Part shown: one piece after another, positions 16,944-24,797 of the stretch
Layout: each line of letters opens with the position of its first letter
Numbering within the stretch: position 1 is the stretch's first letter
NCBI RefSeq assembly: GCF_000250655.1
Contig: NC_016935.1
Location: 7,272,001 to 7,336,000, forward strand
Origin: Paenibacillus mucilaginosus 3016
GTDB taxonomy: Bacteria > Bacillota > Bacilli > Paenibacillales > NBRC-103111
Length of the DNA: 64,000 nt
Direction of reading: 5' to 3'
Translations under genes and position numbers: made by a program
Notes under the pieces: model-generated
Seen by the model: the letters and a program-made list of their open reading frames with translations, nothing else
Databases searched by the model: none
What the model was told of the DNA's origin: nothing

Positions 16944-18581
16944 CTACCGGTCAAGGGTATTGAAGCCGGCGCCGGGCTTCACGCCCTTATCCTTGCGGGC
17001 CTTGGAGGCTGTGCCTCCTGCCGGCAGCCCGGTATCCTCCGGCTTGATGCCGGTGTTCGCCTGCACGAGAATCTCGTCGAACTTGTCGCTGTGCTCCTGC
17101 GGCACCTTGCTGCTTGTCGTCACCAGCGTGCCGATGATCGCGCCGAGGAAGCCGAGCGGGATCGAGATAATGCCCGGGTTGGCGTACGGGAAGAGCGGCG
17201 TGCCGACGAGGATCGCCTTGCCGGCCTCCGGCGACCAGACGCTCGGCGAGAAGAACACGAGCAGCAGCGCGGAGATCAGACCTGTCAGCATGCCCGCGAC
17301 CGCTCCCGCCGTGTTGAAGCGGCGCCAGAAGATCGTGAAGAGGATGACCGGCAGGTTGGCGCTCGCCGCGACGGCGAAGGCCACGCTGACCAGGAACGCC
17401 ACGTTGAGCTTCTGCGCGAACAGCGACAGGATGATCGACAGCACCGCCACCCCTACGGAAGCGAAGCGGGCGACCTTCACCTGCTCCTTCTCCGTCACCT
17501 TGCCCTTGCGGAGAATGCTGCTGTAGAAGTCATGGGAGAAGGCTGAGGCCGCGGACAGCACGAGACCCGTGACGACCGCCAGGATCGTCGCGAAGGCCAC
17601 GGCCGAGATGAAGGCGAAGAAGAAGTCGCCCCCAAGCGCTCTGGCCAGCAGCGGAGCCGCCATGTTGCCGCCCTTGTCCTGCGCCACGATCGCGTCATAG
17701 CCTACGAAGGCGGCCGCACCGAAGCCCAGGAAGATCGTCATGATATAGAAGGCGCCGATCAGCCAGGTGGCATAGACGACCGAGCTGCGGGCCGTCGGGG
17801 CGTCCTTCACCGTGAAGAAGCGGATGAGAATGTGCGGCAGACCCGCGGTCCCGAGGACGAGCGCCAGGTTCAGAGACAGCGTATCGAGCGGGACCTTGTA
17901 CTTGTTGCCCGGATTCAGGAAACTTTCCTTCAGCGGGGTCGCGTTCTTCATTGCCTCGAACATCGTCACGACGGAGAAGTCGAACTTCGCGAACACGATC
18001 AGGGACACGATGAAGGTGCCGGCCATGAGCAGGATCGCTTTCGTAATCTGCACCCAGGACGTAGCGGTCATCCCGCCGAACACCACGTAGATGGTCATGA
18101 GCACGCCTACGATGAGGACCGATACCGTGTAATCGAGATTGAGCAGCAGCTTGATCAGGGAGCCGGCCCCGACGAGCTGGGCGATCATATAGAAGATGGA
18201 GATGGCGATCGTATTCAGCGCCGCAATCCCGCGGACCCGCGAGTTATTGAAGCGGGCGGCGATCATATCGGCCATCGTGTACTTGCCGAGATTCCGCAGA
18301 GGCTCGGCGACCAGGTACAGCACGACAAGATAAGCCACCAGGAAGCCGATGCTGTAGAAGAAGCCGTCGAAGCCGGCCAGGGCGATCGTCCCCGCAATCC
18401 CGAGGAACGAGGCTGCCGACATATAGTCGCCCGCAATCGCGAGACCGTTCTGCCAGCCCGTGAGGCTGCCGCCGCCGGTGTAGAATTCGCTGGCCGTCTT
18501 TGTTTTCTTGGAAGCAAAGTATGTAATGATCAGAGTCAAAGCTACAATGCCGAGAAACAGCAGAAATGCGGTCGCGTTCAT
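16944..18581 (-). CDS. actP: Cation/acetate symporter (ActP-like, SSS family)
   Basis: This 545-residue sodium:solute symporter has about 13 membrane helices. Family landmarks are TASEFYTGGGSLTGWQNGLAIAG near the N-terminus and a Gly/Ala-rich stretch GDYMSAASFLGIAG that belongs to the Na+ site. ActP proteins take up acetate and other short carboxylates. CGGAGGG lies before ATG 18581. A DUF485 gene precedes it by 45 bases, the conserved pairing (as in yjcH-actP and ywcB-ywcA). The promoter upstream of DUF485 carries cre-like sites, so carbon catabolite repression is likely. Confidence 0.9.
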   Translation of the reverse strand: MNATAFLLFLGIVALTLIITYFASKKTKTASEFYTGGGSLTGWQNGLAIAGDYMSAASFLGIAGTIALAGFDGFFYSIGFLVAYLVVLYLVAEPLRNLGKYTMADMIAARFNNSRVRGIAALNTIAISIFYMIAQLVGAGSLIKLLLNLDYTVSVLIVGVLMTIYVVFGGMTATSWVQITKAILLMAGTFIVSLIVFAKFDFSVVTMFEAMKNATPLKESFLNPGNKYKVPLDTLSLNLALVLGTAGLPHILIRFFTVKDAPTARSSVVYATWLIGAFYIMTIFLGFGAAAFVGYDAIVAQDKGGNMAAPLLARALGGDFFFAFISAVAFATILAVVTGLVLSAASAFSHDFYSSILRKGKVTEKEQVKVARFASVGVAVLSIILSLFAQKLNVAFLVSVAFAVAASANLPVILFTIFWRRFNTAGAVAGMLTGLISALLLVFFSPSVWSPEAGKAILVGTPLFPYANPGIISIPLGFLGAIIGTLVTTSSKVPQEHSDKFDEILVQANTGIKPEDTGLPAGGTASKARKDKGVKPGAGFNTLDR

Positions 18582-18626
18582 GGAATCCCTCCGTCAGCTA
18601 GGAAAAGTTCGGTACCAGAGTCTGGA

Positions 18627-18935
18627 TCAGGCGTGCTCTTCGCGGATCTCCTCGATCATGCGGTCGTAGTCGGCGGACTTGCGGGAGTACAGGATGCAGA
18701 GCGCCCAGGTCATGATGAACTGCGAGAAAGCGAAAATCCAAGCCCACGTGACCGGCCCAAAAGCAGGCTGGTTCAGAACCTTCGAGTAGGAAGTAAGAAT
18801 CGGAAGCGTGAAGTAATAGGCCAGGAAAAAGAGGCTCATCGGAAGCAGGAATTTCTTCTTCCGGGCCATCAGGTCCTGAAACTTGGGGGTGCGGGCTATA
18901 TCCGCGTAGCGCTTAGCTTGGACTTGGGCTTTCAT
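18627..18935 (-). CDS. DUF485 membrane protein, partner of ActP
   Basis: This 102-residue protein has two membrane segments (about 33-50 and 62-80), a basic N-terminus and the DUF485 pattern RKKKFLLPMSLFFLAYYF. It occurs almost always beside acetate symporters; its role (assembly or regulation) is not known. CGGAGGAG precedes ATG 18935. It is the first gene of the DUF485-actP operon. Confidence 0.9.
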   Translation of the reverse strand: MKAQVQAKRYADIARTPKFQDLMARKKKFLLPMSLFFLAYYFTLPILTSYSKVLNQPAFGPVTWAWIFAFSQFIMTWALCILYSRKSADYDRMIEEIREEHA

Positions 18936-18971
18936 AACATCTCCTCCGTTTCAAATTGGGCAATATTGGGT

Positions 18972-18985
18972 AGTAAGCGCTTCCA
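18972..18985 (-). promoter_or_regulatory. cre (CcpA) site before DUF485-actP
   Basis: The minus strand reads TGGAAGCGCTTACT, matching the cre consensus TGWAARCGYTWNCW at 13 of 14 positions. It lies just downstream of the predicted -10, a roadblock/repression position. Confidence 0.7.
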
Positions 18986-19000
18986 AAGATAATCATTTTA

Positions 19001-19030
19001 ATTATAGCGTTTACGCTCCATGCCCGTCTA
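19001..19030 (-). promoter_or_regulatory. Promoter of DUF485-actP with overlapping second cre-like site
   Basis: On the minus strand, a perfect TATAAT (19006-19001) has TAGACG (19030-19025) 18 bases upstream. CGTAAACGCTATAA (19015-19002) overlaps the -10 and matches the cre consensus at 12 of 14 positions. Two cre-like sites at one promoter strengthen the catabolite-control reading. Confidence 0.6.
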
Positions 19031-19038
19031 GGGGGAAA

Positions 19039-19141
19039 TGAGATAAACGCCTGTGCCGTCCTTTTCAGGAACAATGCGCGATTATAAGAAATACAGGATG
19101 ACAGAATGGAGCCTTGGCGGGATACACATTCTTCTAATTTA
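19039..19141. repeat. Dispersed intergenic repeat family 2, copy 1
   Basis: The core (19071-19133) shares long blocks with 34542-34607, for example GAGCCTTGGCG, AAGAAATA, GATGAC and ATTCTT, at roughly 80% identity by eye. Weaker similarity extends left to AGATAA. Both copies sit just past the terminator of a minus-strand gene. Confidence 0.7.
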
Positions 19142-19145
19142 AATC

Positions 19146-19174
19146 AAGCACAGCCCGGACGGGCTGTGCTCTGC
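19146..19174 (-). terminator. Terminator after tenA
   Basis: On the minus strand AGCACAGCCC-GTCC-GGGCTGTGCT is a perfect ten-base stem followed by TGATTT. It ends the thiamine operon. Confidence 0.85.
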
Positions 19175-19208
19175 TTCACCAAACCCTGCCCCACACGGCC
19201 CCGGCGGC

Positions 19209-19871
19209 TTACACCGGCCAGGTTTCCTTCCGGTAGGCCATATCCCAGAACATGTACTCGTAGCGGCTGCTCGTCACGAAGTGGCGCTTCATCCGCTCGC
19301 GGTCCTGGGACGAGGCCGTCTCGGCCAGCTCGTCCAGGCGGGCGATCTGCTCCTCCACGAGCTCCCGGAACCAGTCGCCCCCGTAGGCGGCGATCCACTC
19401 CCGGTAGATCGGCTCCTCCGGCGTGCAGCCGGCCAGCCTCTCGCCGATCTCATAGTACAGCCAGTAGCATGGCAGAATGGCGGCGATGATGTCGCCGAGC
19501 CCTCCCGCGTAGGCTGCCCGCAGCATGTGCGAGGTATAGGCGTACGAGGTCGGCGCCGGCTCGAAGGCCGCCCGCTCCTCCTCCGTAATGCCGAGCAGGC
19601 CGGCGAACTTCTCGTGGAGCGAGAGTTCCGCGCCGTACGTGCCCTGGGCGTGAACCGCCATCCGGTTCACGGTGAAGAGATCGTTCGCCTTCGCCGCCCC
19701 CAGCGCCTGCACCCGGGCGAATTGGGACAGGTAATACGCATCGTTGAGCACATAGTGGCGGAAGGCGTCGAGCGGCAGGCTGCCGTCGCCGATGCCCCGC
19801 ACGAACGGGTGGTTGAAGCTCGCCTGCCAGCTGGCATCGGCCGCTTCCCGGAGTTCTTGCGAGAATTTCAT
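19209..19871 (-). CDS. tenA: Aminopyrimidine aminohydrolase / thiaminase II
   Basis: The product is 220 residues of all-helical TenA fold. The catalytic Cys is C135 in ILPCYWLYYEIG; the substrate-pocket residues in YVLNDAYYL and the C-terminal Glu/Tyr cluster (SSRYEYMFW) are present. TenA hydrolyses aminopyrimidines from degraded thiamine to HMP for salvage. GGGAGGC precedes ATG 19871. It is the last gene of a riboswitch-led operon with a YkoEDC-type ECF transporter, which fits uptake of a pyrimidine precursor followed by hydrolysis. Confidence 0.95.
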   Translation of the reverse strand: MKFSQELREAADASWQASFNHPFVRGIGDGSLPLDAFRHYVLNDAYYLSQFARVQALGAAKANDLFTVNRMAVHAQGTYGAELSLHEKFAGLLGITEEERAAFEPAPTSYAYTSHMLRAAYAGGLGDIIAAILPCYWLYYEIGERLAGCTPEEPIYREWIAAYGGDWFRELVEEQIARLDELAETASSQDRERMKRHFVTSSRYEYMFWDMAYRKETWPV

Positions 19872-19957
19872 AAGATCTGCCTCCCTGGAGTGAATGGTTG
19901 AAATTAGGAATCTGCGTTATCAGGCCGCTGAAGTGTACGTGCAGGCTCCCGTCCCGG

Positions 19958-20752
19958 TTAACGGACGTCCGTGACGGACAGGAACGGCAGATGCCCGCCG
20001 AGCAGCAGGCCCGCCGTCCAGATCAGGAGGGCTGCCGCAGCCAGGACGAGATCGCTGGCGGACCAGCCGATGACATAGTAGTACGTCCTTCCCGCATCGG
20101 AAGAGAAGCGCTTCGCCTCCATCGCGACGGCGATCCGCTGCGCGCGCCGGATGCTCTGGGCGAGCAGCGGGATCGCGTGCCGCTGGATGGAATCGGTCCA
20201 GCCCCGGATGCCCCGGGCCCGCTTCACGCCTCTGACCTTCAGCGCCATCTGCAGCGCCTGGTACTCGGTGACGATCATCGGCAGCAGCCGGAGCGCCGCC
20301 ATGAAGCTGTAGGCATAGCGCGCCGGGAGGCGCGTCTGCTGCATCAGCGAATAGAACAGCCGAACGGGGCTCGTCGTGAGCCCGAAGAGCAGGCCGAGCA
20401 CCGCCATGTTCACGGTCTTGAGCCCGATATGCAGGGAACGGTAGAAGCTCTCCTCGGTGATATGGATCAACCCCCAATGCAGCCACGTCGTCTCCCCCTT
20501 GCCGAAGAACAGCATGGAGGTCGAGGAGGAGACGAGCATGAGCACGAACGGCAGGGACAGCAGCAGCAGGCGCCGCAGGGGCAGTCCGGTCGCCGTGTAG
20601 AACAGCAGCAGGTGCATCCAGGTCACGTGAAGAAGCACATTGATGTTGTGGGTCAACAGCACCGCGAGAAACAGGAGCACAGACAGCCCGATCTTGAAGG
20701 CCGGGTTGGCCCGGTGCAGCCAGGTCTCGCGGAAGGTCCAGGTCAGCGGCAA
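19958..20752 (-). CDS. ECF transporter transmembrane (T) component, YkoC-like
   Basis: This 264-residue EcfT-type membrane protein has five or six helices and the coupling-helix Ala-Arg-Gly-type region seen here as MALKVRGVKRARGIRG. It links the substrate-binding S component to the ATPase. I place the start at TTG 20752 because AAAGGAGG lies 11 bases before it; the frame is open further upstream, but that part overlaps the ATPase gene and is not family-like. It overlaps the ATPase stop by 10 bases, so the two are probably translationally coupled. Confidence 0.85.
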   Translation of the reverse strand: MPLTWTFRETWLHRANPAFKIGLSVLLFLAVLLTHNINVLLHVTWMHLLLFYTATGLPLRRLLLLSLPFVLMLVSSSTSMLFFGKGETTWLHWGLIHITEESFYRSLHIGLKTVNMAVLGLLFGLTTSPVRLFYSLMQQTRLPARYAYSFMAALRLLPMIVTEYQALQMALKVRGVKRARGIRGWTDSIQRHAIPLLAQSIRRAQRIAVAMEAKRFSSDAGRTYYYVIGWSASDLVLAAAALLIWTAGLLLGGHLPFLSVTDVR

Positions 20753-22311
20753 GGCGCTTCCGCCTCCTTTCCGGCAGCGGCTTCGCCGGCCGCTTGGAGC
20801 TTCCGGTACGCCTCCGGCGGCAGATCCGCCGCCAGCCGGCCCCCTCGGACCTCCCACACCCGGGTGGCGAACCGCGCCACGATCTCGGGGTCATGCGTGA
20901 CCATCACGATCGCGCTGCCCCCTCTGCGCCACTCCTCGAGCTTCTCGAGAAGGGCGAATGTATTGGCCGCATCCTGCCCGAAGGTCGGCTCGTCAAGGAG
21001 CAGCAGCCTCCGGGCTTTGCCGGTGGCCGAGGCCACGCTGAGCCGGCGCTTCTGCCCGAGAGAGAGCTGGTACGGGTGCAGCTCCCGGTGGCCGGCGAGC
21101 CCGTACCACTCCAGCACCTCACCGGAGCGGGTGCGCACCTCAGCCTCCGGCAGGCCTTCCTGCCGGAAGTCCCACGCTACCTCGTCGAACACCGAGTGAG
21201 TGACGAACTGCAGCTCGGGGTTCTGGAACACATACGAGGCGTCCCCGATCACATCGTCGAAGCCCTTCACAGCACGCGGGCCGAGGTTATAGCGCCCCTG
21301 GGTCGGAATCAGCTGCATCAAGGCCTGCAGCAGGGTGCTCTTCCCCGCCCCGTTCGGCCCGACGACGGCAATCCAGTCGTCGCCGAAGATGTCGGCCGAG
21401 GGAATCTCTATCTTCTTCTCCCGGCCGTGGAAGCCGCAGAACGCCTCCAGCCGCAGCAGGGGCTGGGCTACCTGCGCGCTGCGGGCCGCAGACTGTCCGC
21501 GCTCCGGCATCAGGTCCGGACGGCGGTCGTAGTCCTCCCAGACCCCCGGGTACCAGATGCCGTACTCCTGCAGCTCCTGCCGGTGCTCCCGGAATACGCG
21601 CTGGGGCGGCCCGTCGGCCAGGATCCGGGCGTCATGCCCGAAGAGCACGACCCGGTCCACGAAGCCGGCGATCTCTTCGATCTTGTGCTCCACGATCAGC
21701 ACCGTCCGGCCCTCCGTGACGCGCTTGACCGTCTCCCACACCTCGCCCGTGCCTTCGGGATCGAGCAGCGATGTCGGTTCGTCCAGGAACCAGACGTCCG
21801 GATTCAGGGCGAGCAGGGACGCGATCGCAAGGCGCTGCTTCATGCCGCCGGAGAGGGAAGCGATCGGGGTGTGGAGGTCCGGCAGACGAAGCCCGACCTG
21901 CTCCAGGCAGAGGCGGATCCGCTCCCCCATCTCTTCGCGGGGCACCTGGAGATTCTCCAGCACGAAAGCCAGCTCCTCATCCACGAACGGCATGCAGAAC
22001 TGCGTGTCGGGGTCCTGGAACAGATAGCCCCAGGCGTCGGGAAGCTGAAGGGCGTCCGCTTTCATCGGCACTTCGATCGACTTCGGAATCAGGCCTGAGA
22101 ACACCTGGAGCAGGGTCGACTTGCCGCAGCCGCTCGGTCCGAGCAGCAGCACCTTCTGCCCGCGCGGCACTTCCAGTGTCAAATCGTCGAAAAGCAGCGG
22201 GGCGCTGCCCGGGAACTTCAGCCGCAGTCCCGTTACCGAGACGGCAGGCTCCTGTTCCTGAGCGGACGGCCCCCCGCTGCCATGCGCTGTGTGCGTATCC
22301 GCTGCGTTCAT
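20743..22311 (-). CDS. ECF transporter ATPase with two fused nucleotide-binding domains, YkoD-like
   Basis: This 522-residue tandem ABC ATPase has Walker A motifs at GPSGCGKST (58-66) and GPNGAGKST (about 318). The signatures are LSGGMKQRLAIAS in the first half and the less usual LSLGQKRRLSVAS in the second; Walker B motifs are VWFLDEPTS and LLLLDEPTF. It drives import through the YkoE/YkoC partners. The ATG overlaps the S-component stop (TGATG), showing coupling. The fused arrangement is typical of YkoD, whereas most ECF systems use two genes. Confidence 0.92.
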   Translation of the reverse strand: MNAADTHTAHGSGGPSAQEQEPAVSVTGLRLKFPGSAPLLFDDLTLEVPRGQKVLLLGPSGCGKSTLLQVFSGLIPKSIEVPMKADALQLPDAWGYLFQDPDTQFCMPFVDEELAFVLENLQVPREEMGERIRLCLEQVGLRLPDLHTPIASLSGGMKQRLAIASLLALNPDVWFLDEPTSLLDPEGTGEVWETVKRVTEGRTVLIVEHKIEEIAGFVDRVVLFGHDARILADGPPQRVFREHRQELQEYGIWYPGVWEDYDRRPDLMPERGQSAARSAQVAQPLLRLEAFCGFHGREKKIEIPSADIFGDDWIAVVGPNGAGKSTLLQALMQLIPTQGRYNLGPRAVKGFDDVIGDASYVFQNPELQFVTHSVFDEVAWDFRQEGLPEAEVRTRSGEVLEWYGLAGHRELHPYQLSLGQKRRLSVASATGKARRLLLLDEPTFGQDAANTFALLEKLEEWRRGGSAIVMVTHDPEIVARFATRVWEVRGGRLAADLPPEAYRKLQAAGEAAAGKEAEAPCR

Positions 22312-22904
22312 CAGAGTGTCTTCTTCCTGTCCAGTGCCTGGTAATCGAGACTGCTCGCCGGACGCACGAGCTGGGTAACCCCGGTTTTTTCCAGTGCCTT
22401 CACGATCACATAAGCCAGCGGCCCGGTAATCACGAACGCGCCCACGAGGCGGAATACGATATAAAGCATCAGGTTCCAGCTTTGAAGCTCCGCGAGGTAC
22501 AGCTTGAAGTAATCATAGACAATGGAGCCGACGCCGGAAGCCGCACCCGCCAGACCCGCGATCAGAGCCGTGTGCCGCTTATAGCCTGCAGCTGCGAAGA
22601 CCAGCTCGGCCAGCAGCCCCTGCACCAGTCCGTACGTGAAAGCTTCCACGCCGTATTGGGAGCCCATGATCATCTCACCGGAAGCGGCGGCAGCTTCAGC
22701 GAGGAAGGCCACGCCGGGCTTTCTCAGAATCAGGAAAGCCACGGTGCCGGCAATGAACCACATGCCGTATCCGAGCTGCTCCAGCTGCAGACCCGGGATC
22801 TTGAGGACGTTGTACACATCGCCCCACAAACGGTAGATCACGGCGAAGACAACGGCTATGACGACCGTGACGAGAATATCCGTCAATTTCAAACCTTTGG
22901 ACAA
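22311..22904 (-). CDS. ECF transporter S component, YkoE-like (thiamine/HMP)
   Basis: This 197-residue substrate-binding membrane protein has about six helices, starting LSKGLKLTDILVTVVIAVVF. The family motif region GSQYGVEAFTYGLVQGLLAELVF is clear. YkoE proteins bind thiamine precursors. TTG 22904 is the likely start: AAGGAG lies 9 bases before it and no ATG with a site is available. It is the first gene after the TPP riboswitch, so its supply role is well supported by regulation. Confidence 0.9.
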   Translation of the reverse strand: MSKGLKLTDILVTVVIAVVFAVIYRLWGDVYNVLKIPGLQLEQLGYGMWFIAGTVAFLILRKPGVAFLAEAAAASGEMIMGSQYGVEAFTYGLVQGLLAELVFAAAGYKRHTALIAGLAGAASGVGSIVYDYFKLYLAELQSWNLMLYIVFRLVGAFVITGPLAYVIVKALEKTGVTQLVRPASSLDYQALDRKKTL

Positions 22905-22993
22905 ATGAATCCACTCCTTAAAATATAATGGAAGAAGCCGGGGCGATGCCGAAGCGGACAAGGAGCGGGGGGAATGACGGATGCCGGTATACA

Positions 22994-23032
22994 GCAAAAA
23001 AAGCCGCCCCCGTTGCTCGGAAGCGGCTTTGT
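22994..23032 (-). terminator. Riboswitch expression-platform terminator
   Basis: On the minus strand AAAGCCGCTT pairs with GGGCGGCTTT and is followed by seven T in all. It lies between the TPP aptamer and the ykoE-like gene, so TPP binding is expected to favour premature termination. Confidence 0.85.
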
Positions 23033-23061
23033 AAGCACATGAGTAAACTAACAGCGTGCTA

Positions 23062-23153
23062 CGCTCTCCACTTCCCTACGCTGGTATCATCCAGATCAGG
23101 TTCAGAGGGTTTAGGACCTATTGGTCCAATCTCAGCCTGTGCGGCTCCCCTAG
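23062..23153 (-). ncRNA. TPP riboswitch (THI element)
   Basis: The minus strand carries the conserved thi-box blocks in order: CTAGGGGAGCC, GGCTGAGA, ACCCTCTGAACCTGATC, TGGATGATACCAGCGTAGGG. Spacing between blocks is normal, with a short variable P3 stem (GGACCAATAGGTCC). It controls the transporter-tenA operon downstream. Confidence 0.97.
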
Positions 23154-23379
23154 TGACATTTCCCATCTTATCACGAAAGACCCGTTTGTCAATCCATTTT
23201 ACGCATTCTGAAGATTTCAATAAAAATCCATGGAACCCCTAGCCTTCTCTTCCGGATTCTGGTACACTAGTCCTTGCTCGCTCTTTACGGATTCTGCATG
23301 AGTCAGAGAGTATTCATCTTGTGCTGCGGCATCTGCCATTGGAAGCGCTATCTTTAAAGAGAAAGAAGGAACGCGACGA

Positions 23380-23634
23380 ATGAACGAAACCGTAACCGTA
23401 CCGATTGAATCTACTCCTATTCTGCTTGGGCTCACTGCCGAGATGGTGTCGAACTGCACCTACTGCACGATGATCTCCTCCGACCCCGGGTACCGTACCC
23501 CTGTCTCCTGCACCAAGCTGTCCGGCTCCTGCTGCCCCATCCTCGTCAACCTCGCCACCTGCCTGACCTGCGGCGAGTACAAGAATGCATGCGGGAACGG
23601 CGGGGCATCCGCCGAAGGGACAGACGCTTTCTAA
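23380..23634 (+). CDS. Small Cys-rich peptide of unknown function
   Basis: This 84-residue peptide follows AGAAGGAAC. Residues 1-24 are Cys-free and acidic/hydrophobic (MNETVTVPIESTPILLGL); residues 25-72 hold eight cysteines (NCTYC, VSCTK, GSCC, TCLTC, NAC) with many Ser and Thr; the tail is Gly/Ala-rich. The Cys-free start followed by a Cys/Ser/Thr-rich core resembles ribosomal peptide precursors, but no modification enzyme or exporter lies within this window near it. A metal-binding or disulfide-rich protein is an alternative. Third codon positions in the core are strongly G/C, like neighbouring real genes. I do not recognise a family. Confidence 0.6.
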   Translation: MNETVTVPIESTPILLGLTAEMVSNCTYCTMISSDPGYRTPVSCTKLSGSCCPILVNLATCLTCGEYKNACGNGGASAEGTDAF

Positions 23635-23729
23635 GCAGCAAGCCAGCCCTGATCCGGAGCATGGAATCCGTAACCGACATTGACGTTTGTCTTCATGACA
23701 CTTGCATATAGGCCGCTTCGGCACGTTCC

Positions 23730-23754
23730 TCAGCCTCCGGGTGGAGGCTTTTCG
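23730..23754 (+). terminator. Terminator after the Cys-rich peptide gene
   Basis: AGCCTCC-GGGT-GGAGGCT is followed by TTTC. The stem is short but well placed about 100 bases past the stop. Confidence 0.55.
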
Positions 23755-23859
23755 TGCTGTCCGGCCGCGTTTCTTTGTTGATTTGTGTCCTCTCTTATGT
23801 CAAGATAAGCGTTAGATTACCGAATACTTACATCCAAAGAAACAGGTGAATCCAGAAGC

Positions 23860-24651
23860 ATGAAGATATCGTTCTTTCGGCTGCTGACCGAGCTGTCGTC
23901 CCGCAAATCGGTGTCGCAGCTCACCGGCGCTTTTGCCAAGTCCAGGGCCTCCCGCTCCCTGATCCCCCGCTTTGCCAAGACTTACGGCATTCCGCTGGAG
24001 GATGCGGAGAAGGCCGTCCATGAATACGTCTCGCTCAACGACTTCTTCACCCGGCGCCTGAAGAGCGGCCTGCGGCCCATCGACGCTTCGCCGGAGACGA
24101 TGGTCTCCCCCGTGGACGCGCTGATCACCGGGATGGGGCCGATCAAGGAAGGCTCGATCCTGAACGTGAAGGGACAGGACTACACGATCGAGGAACTGCT
24201 CAATCACAGTCCGCGGATGATCAATTATAAGAACGGCTTCTATTATGTGCTCTATCTCAGCCCGACCGACTACCACCGGATCCATTCGCCCGTGGACGGA
24301 ACGATCATCGAGAAGGAGCATGTGCCGGGCAAGGTGTACCCGGTCAACGACTTCGGTTTGAAGCATATGCGCCGCGTGCTGAGCCGCAACGAGCGGCTGA
24401 TCACCTACGTGGAGCATGAAGGCGGAGAAGTGGCGGTCGTCAAGGTCGGCGCGCTCAACGTGGCTTCGATCCAATACGTCGCCCCCCTGCCGGACCTGCT
24501 CGAACGCGGCGGCGAGCTCGCCTACTTCGAATTCGGCTCCACCGTGGTGCTGCTGACGGAGACCGGCACCTTCGAGAGCCGCAGCGACCTTCAGGTGGGC
24601 AGCAAGGTCCGGATGGGCGAGAAGCTCGGCTCCTTCAAGCGCCGCGGCTGA
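23860..24651 (+). CDS. psd: Phosphatidylserine decarboxylase proenzyme
   Basis: The product is 263 residues. It converts phosphatidylserine to phosphatidylethanolamine at the membrane. The self-cleavage site is FGST (225-228), with the new pyruvoyl group forming from the Ser; upstream catalytic elements VSPVDALIT and YLSPTDYHRIHSPVDG with the conserved His are intact. A weak AGGTGA precedes ATG 23860. No phosphatidylserine synthase gene is adjacent. Confidence 0.95.
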   Translation: MKISFFRLLTELSSRKSVSQLTGAFAKSRASRSLIPRFAKTYGIPLEDAEKAVHEYVSLNDFFTRRLKSGLRPIDASPETMVSPVDALITGMGPIKEGSILNVKGQDYTIEELLNHSPRMINYKNGFYYVLYLSPTDYHRIHSPVDGTIIEKEHVPGKVYPVNDFGLKHMRRVLSRNERLITYVEHEGGEVAVVKVGALNVASIQYVAPLPDLLERGGELAYFEFGSTVVLLTETGTFESRSDLQVGSKVRMGEKLGSFKRRG

Positions 24652-24671
24652 TCATCCAAATGTAGTTTATA

Positions 24672-24713
24672 AACGCAGGCGCATGCTCGGGAGCTGCGCC
24701 TGCGGTGATTTTA
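24672..24713 (+). terminator. Terminator after psd
   Basis: CGCAGGCGC pairs with GCGCCTGCG around a 12-base loop and is followed by the moderately T-rich GTGATTTTAG. Confidence 0.6.
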
Positions 24714-24797
24714 GGCGGGTCCGCCCGCCGCTGGCATGAACAGCCGAGAGCCTCTTGCCAGGTGCCAGTGCCCAAATGACCGAGAGGAGCCCTGACC

